From Harmothoe impar (Eukaryota > Annelida > Polychaeta > Phyllodocida > Polynoidae): a stretch of DNA of 64,000 nt. The notes below the pieces were generated by a model that saw only the letters and a program-made list of their open reading frames with translations, ran no database searches and had not been told where the DNA came from. Made by a program: the position numbers and the translations under genes. Shown here in pieces: positions 25,992 to 33,994 of the stretch. The stretch is from assembly GCA_947462335.1 (NCBI GenBank), contig OX381714.1, positions 35,860,025 to 35,924,024 on the forward strand. The letters run 5' to 3'. How positions within the stretch are numbered: position 1 is the stretch's first letter; every line of letters starts with the position of its first letter.

Positions 25992-26722
25992 CCCTGTCCT
26001 AGATAAGCCTCTTAAACGGCTGAAAAGACTCTCTAAGTACAGAGCTTCTACCGCAGGTGGGTTTAGACTTAAGCAGCTTAGTTCACACACGTGTCTGTTA
26101 GAAAAAGCTACTTGCACACGCGCTTTCTTTTTTTTTTCACTAGTATTCACCTTCTGCCGACTTATAAGACACCTATACACTCTTTCTCGTGAAATCTATG
26201 GAAGATGATGGAAGGACCACTGACTACATTTTCTTTGATCAGAGCGTGGAGGACGGCGTCGAACGGAGGGAACGTTGTGAACACAGCTTATAGGTTTTTT
26301 GGAAGAGGTCTTGTAAAGTCAAACTGGCGAGAGAGATGGCGTCTTTCAACATGACAATGACAATGCTGCTATGTTGGAAAAAAATAGCGTGATTTTTTCA
26401 AAAAGCTTCTATGAAAGATTTGACGTCTTCGTTGTTGTAGTGGATCGAGTAATCTGTCATAGTTTGCTTCTTCTTGTCATACTAAACTTTCTGACATGTG
26501 ACGTAGTCGGATTTCGGCCATTTTGACGCCCGTCAGGTCGCTGTCAAAAAGTCGATCTCGGTGGCAGGGGTTTTTTGTTTACTAGTTTCTTGGTATACGT
26601 CATCCATTCGTAAGTAAAGCAACCTTTCTCTTCGTTTGTAGTGAAAGCTCGCAAATAATTCGCGTAGCTGTAACCAAGTGCTAAAAAAGTTGACTACTAC
26701 GTCAACTATTGATTGCTTCTCT

Positions 26723-27050
26723 TTATGACGCTGAATTGTTGGTTTCTTCGGTCTCCGGAGGCAAATAACGAGTGAAGGCGTATTTTTTGATCAGGTTCAA
26801 GTCGTAACTCTCCGAGTTGAAGCGTACGACTGGAGCTTGACGGATGTATCTCAGAAGCCGCTTCTTCAGTTGAACTAACGGTTGTCTGGTGTGAGCTGCA
26901 GCGAAGCCGCCTGGAGAAGGGGTGAATGTCGCTTCCTCTAGCAGGAGAGCTTCACCTATCGCTACATGTAACTTCGCTAAGGTTGGTCGGTAAACTTCTA
27001 GCACAGCTTTCTCGATGACTTTGACGTTCTCGTTTATGTGATTTTTAAAC
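26723..27050 (-). pseudogene. Broken small ORF inside the element
   Basis: An open stretch on the minus strand reads through residues such as KLHVAIGEALLLEEATF, QLKKRLLRYIRQAPVVRF and KKYAFTRYLPPETEE to a stop at 26723, but has no ATG. Its open frame begins after a stop near 27050, and the frames just upstream also look coding for short stretches to about 27150. I infer a small gene with frameshifts, or an exon whose acceptor is the pyrimidine-rich CCCCTTGTTAG. The product is basic at its centre. The family is not recognised, and no restored reading is given. Confidence 0.4.
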
Positions 27051-27420
27051 TCGGTCTAACAAGGGGTCGGAATCTGCGTCGGATTCTCTGACGTACGCTG
27101 CCCCTCCTACCCCGGAAAGTCGTATGCGACGCTAGCCGACATCGCTGCATAGAGGGCAAAACTTAGGTATCGTTCTTAATTTTTCTACGGGTCACTCGTG
27201 ATTGTACGGTCTTTTAAAAATTTTGAAACACTTTTCGCAAACGTCCTGCGGCATGTTTTTCTTTTTTTTGTTTTTTCACTTATTTACCAAATATTAAAAA
27301 AATAAACGTTGTTTATCACTTCGAATACTAGACGCCTCTTACCACACGATGCTATTAGCATAGTGAAAGACGTCTGTAGTGTAGGATCGATTTCAACAGA
27401 TGTCCATCTTACTGCAGGGA

Positions 27421-28494
27421 TCAGACGAGAGTCGTCAACACTGGAGTGTCACAGCTCACTTTTATTTCTTTGGGTACAGCTGCATACAACCCTTGAACAT
27501 ACATTGCGACGTCGCCGCGTCCCATGTAGTCTTCCAACACTTTCATCAGAGCCATAGGCTCAGACGTCTCGTTGTACTTCCAAGCTTTCAGCACTTCATA
27601 CACAGGGTTCTTCACAGTCCTGTCAGAAGGCACAGGTTGAGAGATGGAAGTTACTTCATGAGAAGTCAACCCTAAGTAGATCCCTATGGTCTTCCAGTCT
27701 CTAGGGCAGAGCTCAGCTAAAAGAGAGAAATATTTCTGCACTTTCCACTCCATGTCTCCACTCTCTAAGCCATCCCACATGTCATGCTTGTCCATGTACT
27801 CACGTGAGAATTTGATGAGGTCCATACGGTAAGATTCTTCCAAGGCGGTGGCTAGGTCCTTCCACCTACTAGTACAACTTTTCTGGTACCAAGTAGTGAA
27901 CATTTCTCTAGCTTGAGTTATGACACTTGTCTCACAACTGAGATATCCCATATCCTTCAAGTTCACTTCAAGGAATGAACCTAACCGTATGTAATCTGAT
28001 GTCGGCAACTTACCACTTATTTTCAGTAGCATAGCGTCTGACAAGTATCCTAACGGCTCTGCTTTGAAGTATGATGATACAGGTACCGCTGCAGCAGAAC
28101 CAATAACAGGAGCAGCGTCTGCGCTGGTATCAGACGACTCGTTGTCGGAACAGGGCAACCACATGACTTCGTAAGGTATTGGTGAGGGCAGGCGACACGG
28201 ACCGGACGCACTACCAGTGGAAATGAGGTCGAAAAACGGACTGTGCGCCCGTGACCCTTCGGGTTCCTCGTACGCCTCGTCGTCAGCGTCGTTCTCTGTT
28301 TCACCCTGTTGCTTTAGGACATGTATGTCTACTACGCGCTGCTGAGGCTGAGTGTCCGAATAGCTGTAAGTCTCAGCGCGAGCAGCGTTGATGGCGTCGG
28401 TTGATGAAGCGGTGGAGAAGTTCTGTGCAACGTACTGCGTGTCAGTACTAGTAGCGGTAGTCGCAGCAAGAGGTGTAGCAGCAGCAGCAGTAGT

Positions 28495-28529
<35 letters not shown>

Positions 28530-29004
28530 CAGCAGGAGCAAGCGCAGCGCTAGCAAGTGCAGCAGTAGCAGGCGCAGCAGTAGCAGGCACAGCAGCAGCA
28601 GGCACAGCCGCCTCAGCAAGCGCAGCAGTAACAGGCGTGGCAGCAGCAGCAGCAGCAGCAGCAGCAGGCACAGCAGTAACAGGCGCGGCAGCAGCAACAG
28701 CAGCAGCAGCAGCAGTAGCAGCAGCACTAGCAGCACGAGGATCACTAGCAGCCGCAGCAGGCGCAGCAGTAGCGGCAGCAGTGTGCTCAGCAGCAACAAC
28801 CGTCGCGAGTGTAACAACGTCGCTACTACTGCTGTGTGCGCTCGCTACAGCGGGAGGGTGATAAGCCCAAGCGGTTGCGGCGGTAGTCTCAATTTCAGTA
28901 GCAAGAGGAGACGCTGACAGTAAACGATCACCGTTCTGCGTATTCTTCTTGTTCTTGAACTCGATTAGATCCTTGGACGACAGTAGTTGTTGTGTTTTGC
29001 TCAT
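27421..29004 (-). CDS. Poly-alanine protein with two C-terminal Death domains
   Basis: Intronless ORF of 527 residues; the ATG at 29004 has a strong context (ACCACCATGA). Order: a short charged head (MSKTQQLLSSKDLIEF), a long Ala/Thr/Pro-rich tract (about residues 50-190, encoded by GCT/GCA repeats), and an acidic Ser-rich linker. A first Death-type fold follows at about 320-404 (YLSDAMLLKISGKL...WKDLATALEES...DLIKFSREYM), then a second at about 420-506 (LLAELCPRDWKTIGIYLGL...VLKAWKYNE...ALMKVLEDY). Known: Death domains mediate homotypic assembly in apoptosis and innate immune signalling. Inference: an adaptor or decoy carried by the element. A TATAAG box 57 bases upstream implies a very short 5' leader. 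There is no kinase, caspase or other effector domain. The two domains were assigned by helix pattern only. Confidence 0.72.
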
Positions 29005-29060
29005 GGTGGTGCCTGTAGAGAGCAGCAAAAGACTGAGTGATTGAACGGGTGTTTCCAGGC

Positions 29061-29070
29061 CTCTTATATA
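29061..29070 (-). promoter_or_regulatory. TATA box of the Death-domain gene
   Basis: TATATAAGAG on the minus strand lies 57 bases upstream of the ATG at 29004, followed by GGCCTGGAAACACC. The spacing allows a start of transcription about 30 bases downstream and a leader of roughly 30 bases. Confidence 0.6.
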
Positions 29071-29084
29071 CTCCTTCTCGCTTC

Positions 29085-29475
29085 TAGAGCTAAGCTACTT
29101 ACAGCTCTCTTCAGCTGCCCGCCGGCTGACCGGTGACCATTCACAAAGAGAAACAAAAAGTCATAAGGCATGACGTTTTCAGCTGGACCCCTTTCCCCCT
29201 CCCCTTTGAGAGATCGACTGACACGAGCTAAGCTACTTACTACCTTGTTCAGCAATTCAACGTGAGTTAGCTGTATAAAGGATTAAGCAGTTGCTGCCGC
29301 CAGCTGACCGGCGGACATTCCCAAAGAGAAACAAAAGACATAAGTCATGACGTTTTCAGCTGGATCTCTTTCCCCCCTCCCTCTTTTTTTTGAGAGATGG
29401 ACTGCCATGAGCGGGCGGTGTACCGACTGTACTAATTCAACGCGCATTAGCTGTATAAAGGATTAAGCAGTCATG
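29085..29475 (+). repeat. Two diverged tandem copies of a ~180-bp unit upstream of the Death-domain gene
   Basis: Each copy has CAGCTG and CCGGC motifs near CAAAGAGAAACAAAA, then TCATGACGTTTTCAGCTGGA, a T/C-rich tract, GAGAGAT, and GCTGTATAAAGGATTAAGCA. They lie directly upstream of the divergent TATA box and may be promoter or replication elements. No ORF was seen. Confidence 0.55.
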
Positions 29476-29624
29476 AGCTTAGAGTGTGTATACAAAAAAC
29501 TACAGGAGGCGTGTAGTGTGAAGCAGGACCCCCTAAGACGGGAGTGTCTGTCTGTGAGTAGAGTCGTGTGCATGTGGTGAGCGACTTAAGTGTAAAACAA
29601 AAAAAATCACCGCCTCCTGCCGTG

Positions 29625-30184
29625 GTGAGTAGACTGGCCGGCGGCGGCCGGCTAGTTCAATAGGGGTGACAGCTGACTAAGGCTGTGCATGAAAATCCGA
29701 TTTTCACCTGACCTCTGACGTTTGTTACAATGAATGCCAAAGGGGGAGAGAGTTGTCCTCAGGTAGGGGGTAGGAGGTAAGGCTAATGGCTAAGGAAAAA
29801 AAACACCATTTTCAGCTGGCCACCACAGACGGCGATGACATACCCCTCGGCATCTAAGCTCTTAAGAAGCTCTCACGGAGCGGAGCGGCTGCTGGACAGC
29901 TGGGGTGAGTAGACAGGTCGGCGGCGGCTAGCTAGTTCAATAGGAGTGACAGCTGACTAAGGCTGTGCATGAAAATCAGATTTTCACCTGACCTCTGACG
30001 TTTGTTACAATGAATGCTAAAGGGGGAGAGAGTCGTCCTCAGGTAGGGGGTAGGAGGTAAGGCTAATGGATAAAGAAAAAACACCATTTTCAGCTGGCCA
30101 CCAAAGATGATGATGACACGCTCCTCGTCATCTAAGCTCTTAAGAAGCTCTTACGGAGCGGAGCGGCTGCTGGACAGCTGGGGT
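29625..30184 (+). repeat. Two tandem copies of a 280-bp unit
   Basis: Copies at 29625-29904 and 29905-30184 begin GTGAGTAGAC, then run through GGCGGCGGC, TAGTTCAATAGG, GACCTCTGACGTTTG and TTTTCAGCTGG to GCTGCTGGACAGCTGGG. No gene was found in them. They lie in the single-copy centre of the element, between the Death-domain promoter and the right arm. Confidence 0.75.
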
Positions 30185-30732
30185 GCTGTTGGAAATAGGA
30201 TTAAACTCCCTCTGTATAAAAGCTCTGATTTCTGTTGGAAAAAAAACCATAGCACCTTTGACCACAGTAACGTCTACTACCACCACCACCAGCACCACCG
30301 TCGCTGCCACCGCCGCCGCCGCCGCCAGTCACAGCTGATCACCTCATTAAAAAGCATGTGACGTCGTCGCTTCTAGTCACTTGCTTCATCAAGTCGCTTC
30401 CAGGCACGTGATCTTAAAGACCCTCACTTCTTAAACAAAAAAACGAAGAGACACACTTCTTCCTCTCGAGAGGAAGAATGACGTATATAAGGAGGCTGAC
30501 ACGTGTATAGGTGCCTTATTAGTCGGCAAGGGGTAAATACTAGTGAAAAAGGAAGACAGGTGTGCAGGTAGCTTTCTAACAGACACGTGTGTGCACTAAG
30601 CTGCTTAAGTCTAAACCCTCCTGCAGTAGTCAAGTAGCATGTGAAAACTTACTTAACAGATCACTTAATTGAGTAGAGACTCTGTACTGAGAGAGTCTTT
30701 TCAGCTGTTTAAGAGGATTATCTAGGACAGGG

Positions 30733-30743
30733 TACATAAGGAG
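30733..30743 (+). promoter_or_regulatory. TATA-like box of the right-arm gene
   Basis: TACATAAGGAG, the partner of the left-arm box, 58 bases before the ATG at 30801. Confidence 0.45.
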
Positions 30744-30800
30744 TGAAACGCTGCTCTCACTCATCGTAGCATTGTCCACTCCACGCTCGCTCAGCATGTT

Positions 30801-31658
30801 ATGAGGGTTATTTCTACCTTTACAGCTTCTTTTCTTATCGAAGTGTCGACGCTACAGAGCATCGAAACTCTCCAAATGAGTCCAAGAAAGAAAAAGCAAC
30901 TCCCACTAGAAGCAAGAAGAGAAACAGTGCCCTATGATGCATGTGAGGTAAAGAAACATTGGAAGGACGTCACCAAGGAGCAATGGATAGAAGCATGCTT
31001 CAACTTCATCGGAACGGAAGTAGTTTCATTTGGACAGAGGGAGAAAATTTTGTTGGAGCTATTTTTCTTAGCTCCGTATAGTTGGCGTGACTGTAGTGGT
31101 GAAATTCCTTCAGGTTTTTCAGCGTTCGGCATACAAGTTATCTGGTCTTTGAAGAAGCTTCGATATATGCAACGCACTCACGAGGAGATTGTTCAGAAAA
31201 TGACGGAATTCGAAACAAAAGAAGTATGGTGCGAGGAGACGACATATGCGGACGATGATCTGGAGTACATCATTTGTAGCCCGTTGGAACATTATGTTAA
31301 AGACTTTGAGGACATGCTAGCCAGCACTGCGATGACCCCGAAAGAGAGATCCCTTACTGCACAGAAGGAGGCCAAAGCTGTGTTGGAAAAGCTCAAGTTT
31401 GGTCAAGGATTCACTCTTCAAAGCAGCTGTGTGAGTGTGATAAAAAGTGTTGTGTTGAAACATCCGGACATGAAGTTTTCGCGGGCTGTCGACACACTTC
31501 CTTTGCCTGAACTGATGATGAACATGATCGACCCCGTCGTACCAACATGTTTCGACTCTGCCAATTGTCCCATGTATAAAATGGTTTCAAGTTTTGCCTG
31601 TGGCCGATGGCTAAACGATCCACTGAAGTCAGAAAACATCCTTGATTTAGTCGACTGA
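30801..31658 (+). CDS. Unrecognised helical protein, right-arm copy
   Basis: A 285-residue intact ORF, inverted relative to the left-arm copy and highly similar from MSPRKKKQLP (residue 26) to the end (LNDPLKSENILDLVD). The first 25 residues differ from the left copy through small indels. Small in-frame length differences, such as FIGTEVV against FIGTVV, keep the frame. The start ATG at 30801 aligns with the left-copy ATG at 25892, and TACATAAGGAG at 30733-30743 is conserved upstream. Transcription runs towards the right end. The stop is followed within about 60 bases by the CAG-rich array. Family and function are unknown. Confidence 0.7.
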   Translation: MRVISTFTASFLIEVSTLQSIETLQMSPRKKKQLPLEARRETVPYDACEVKKHWKDVTKEQWIEACFNFIGTEVVSFGQREKILLELFFLAPYSWRDCSGEIPSGFSAFGIQVIWSLKKLRYMQRTHEEIVQKMTEFETKEVWCEETTYADDDLEYIICSPLEHYVKDFEDMLASTAMTPKERSLTAQKEAKAVLEKLKFGQGFTLQSSCVSVIKSVVLKHPDMKFSRAVDTLPLPELMMNMIDPVVPTCFDSANCPMYKMVSSFACGRWLNDPLKSENILDLVD

Positions 31659-31719
31659 CTAAATGTATTTTCTCATACTAGTATTAGTGGCATTAGTAAT
31701 AGCGGCTACTCGGTCTCGT

Positions 31720-31851
31720 GCAGCACAAGCAGCAGCATCTGTCAGCAGCAGCTGCTGCAGCAGCAGCACGATCAGCACAAGCAGCAGCTGCTGCAGCAGC
31801 TGCACAAGCAGCACAAGCAGCAGCATCTGTCAGCAGCATCCGTGACATCGT

Positions 31852-31882
<31 letters not shown>

Positions 31883-32052
31883 TGCACGAGTAGCACAAGC
31901 AGCAGCATCTGTCAACAGCATCCGTGACATCGTCAGCAACTGCAGCAGCTGCACGAGCAGTACAAGCAGCAGCAGCTGTCAGCAGCTGCAGCAGCTGCAC
32001 GAGCAGCACAAGCAGCAGCACCGACAGCAGCAGCAACAGCAAATCAGCAGCA

Positions 32053-32094
<42 letters not shown>

Positions 32095-32096
32095 GC
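31720..32096 (+). repeat. CAG-rich microsatellite/minisatellite in the right arm
   Basis: Runs of CAG alternate with GCACAAGCAGCAGC and TCTGTCAGCAGCATCCGTGA units. The equivalent place in the left arm (about 24910-25000) has about 100 bases of the same kind. It lies after the stop codon of the arm gene, so it is probably 3' UTR. The open frames across it are repeat artefacts. Confidence 0.8.
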
Positions 32097-32869
32097 AATG
32101 TGGACCGCTAAATTCGAGATGGTGACATATCTGTTTCTTAGAATCGACATTCGACATGAGGTCTAGTGACATTTGACATGAAGCTTGAAAAACATAGTGA
32201 CAGGTGACATGAGCAATTCTTAAAATCGACATGAGATATGAGCATAATTAAGCGACATCGACATGCGCCATGACTATTTTTTATTTTTTTTGAAGACAAC
32301 CGCCATAGCTTTCTTATCCAGACCTCCACTAGTAGCGCTCTATAAGCGCAAGCTTTGCCTTAAGAGAGCTGTGGCTGTGAACCCTCTCCTCTCTCCGTAC
32401 ACACAGGTAAATATCAGAGTCAGCCAATGTCGCCAATACTACTCTCATACAAAGGTCAGGCGCTGCTAGACTATAATAGATGGGTCAGGCTAGGCCGGAC
32501 ATTCAATAACGGGCTGGACTTTGGCAAATTTGCTTGAAAGTCTAGCCAGCAAGAGATGCACATCATCATAAACGCGATCATGATACCTTTCATGGTAAGT
32601 AGACTCGCCTCTCTGCCCTCTCTTTTAGAGAGGGCAGAGAAGCGAGTCTCACTCTTAAAAAACCCTGCCCCTCCCCCCCTCCCCCCCTCCCCCCCCCATG
32701 CATCTTAAAGAGTGCCCCCCAGAGTGCCCCTCTCCCCCCCCCCTCCTAGAAAAAAAGAGCCGCATTTTTAAATTATTTTTTAGCAAGCTTTTTCAGCTTG
32801 CTTTTTTTTTGCTTTTTTTAAATTTATTTTATCCATCAAAATCTCAAGTGACTTATTTTGAAAGCCAAC

Positions 32870-33060
32870 CTAGTAGTCACGTGACCCCCTTAAGTAGGTC
32901 ACTTCCCGTCACGTGACCTATTTGAATTTCCCGCCAACATGGTGGTCACGTGACCCTCTTAAGTAGGTCACTTCCGGTCACGTGACCTATTTGGGTCACG
33001 TGACCGGAAGTAGGTCACTTCCGGTCACGTGACCTATTTGAATTTCCCGCCAAAAGGGAG
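32870..33060. repeat. Subterminal TCACGTGACC repeats of the right arm
   Basis: Several copies of GGTCACGTGACC-type palindromes alternate with TTAAGTAGGTCACTTCCGG and AATTTCCCGCCAA blocks. They contain CACGTG E-boxes and ETS cores (TTCCGG). Position matches the left array, but the motif composition differs. Confidence 0.6.
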
Positions 33061-33463
33061 GCCTCTCATTGGCTGCTTTTGAATTTCCCGCCAAAAGGGA
33101 GGCCTCTGATTGGCTGCAGGTCGATTGAGTAATAAACAGTACTTAACTATAGTCCCGTTCCGATACATACTATACTACTGGGGGTGAAGGCCAAAGCCTT
33201 TATAGATGATTAAATTGTAAACATATTTACACAAATGAGACACTTGGGTGAGTGATTAGAAGACCTAATATAATAATATAAGCGACTTACTAACCTTTCC
33301 AGGAGTAGAGGAAACGTGATATTCAGAGCTAAGTCTCCATGCTGGCGCTCCTGTTGACACACTGTAATCCCTGTAACTCTACTCCCTCAGCGTGAGCTAC
33401 TCTATGAAGGCTTCACGAGCTGCATGTGTTCCGCGCTTTTATTGAGTTATTGCTCTATAGTGT

Positions 33464-33663
33464 NNNNNNNNNNNNNNNNNNNNNNNNNNNNNNNNNNNNN
33501 NNNNNNNNNNNNNNNNNNNNNNNNNNNNNNNNNNNNNNNNNNNNNNNNNNNNNNNNNNNNNNNNNNNNNNNNNNNNNNNNNNNNNNNNNNNNNNNNNNNN
33601 NNNNNNNNNNNNNNNNNNNNNNNNNNNNNNNNNNNNNNNNNNNNNNNNNNNNNNNNNNNNNNN
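33464..33663. other. Assembly gap (200 N)
   Basis: Exactly 200 undetermined bases. The first base after the gap is the start of a repeat of sequence 22955-23287, so the true order here is uncertain. Confidence 0.99.
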
Positions 33664-33994
33664 ATGACTGGTTTTGTACTCATATGCATGTTCCTTATTC
33701 TGAAGACCCTTGTCTTTTTTATGAGTTTCAACTGACCTGATCATTTCCTTATATAGGTCATAATTATTGAATAAATGACGTTTTATCCTTGAACATCAGC
33801 ATAGTTTTGTTTCATTGACAAAAAAAAGGAATATGTTAAATTGGCTGAACTGTAATGTGTAATACAACCCCACCGTTCATCCATCATGAATGTACAGTGT
33901 ATGAGCAAACAGGACGTCTACGAAGCCGCTAAGAAGTGGAAAATATGACATCTATTTTGATACTGTGATATCTATAGGCCACATATTACATACC
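33664..33994 (+). repeat. Second copy of the element's left flank (empty-site copy)
   Basis: Nearly identical to 22955-23287, which lies directly left of the 9.9 kb element. Both run to ACATACC; the first then enters the element (AGTAGT), this one continues GTAAAAGATGACATG. Direct orientation and small differences suggest the other haplotype or a segmental duplication without the insertion. Confidence 0.85.

Larger units (their letters stand above)
23286..26175 (+). repeat. Left inverted-repeat arm of the 9.9 kb element
   Basis: Matches the reverse complement of the right arm in the outer ~80 bases, in the 24.6-24.83 kb stretch (right copy 32.4-32.56 kb), over the protein gene, and in its upstream region to about 26175. 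Bases 23376-24300, an array of regulatory-type motifs, have no close partner on the right. A secondary inverted repeat lies inside this arm (about 24400-24560 against 24620-24815). Confidence 0.75.
23286..33181. mobile_element. 9.9 kb inverted-repeat element with captured-type Death-domain gene
   Basis: Seen: the outer ~80 bases (23286 onward and 33181 backward) are near-perfect inverted repeats, with AGTAGTATAG at 23288 and CTATACTACT ending at 33179. Similarity continues, broken by indels, over nearly 3 kb on each side to about 26175 and 30485. Each arm carries a copy of the same ~285-codon gene. The centre holds a two-Death-domain gene, a broken small ORF and tandem repeats. No transposase, integrase, polymerase or capsid gene was recognised. 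Known: Maverick/Polinton elements have long terminal inverted repeats beginning AG and 6-bp target duplications. Inference: a non-autonomous member of such a group, a foldback-type element, or remains of an integrated DNA virus. The target duplication cannot be checked because the right flank does not match the left one. Confidence 0.75.
30485..33181 (-). repeat. Right inverted-repeat arm of the 9.9 kb element
   Basis: Reverse-complement partner of the left arm, with the same gene, the same upstream TACATAAGGAG box and the same terminal sequence. It differs in carrying a much longer CAG-rich array (about 31720-32096) and a C-rich tract near 32660-32750. Its subterminal repeats at 32870-33060 are built on TCACGTGACC instead of the ETS-CRE units of the left arm. 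Confidence 0.75.

Noticed and set aside
28332..28861. Long ORFs of poly-Leu and poly-Ala on both strands
   Set aside because: They are other frames of the CAG/GCT tract in the Death-domain gene. Only the frame that continues into the two Death domains has non-repeat coding sequence.
31663..32232. Overlapping poly-Ser, poly-Ala and poly-Gln ORFs
   Set aside because: They come from the CAG-rich array after the stop codon of the right-arm gene; every frame is open because of the repeat.
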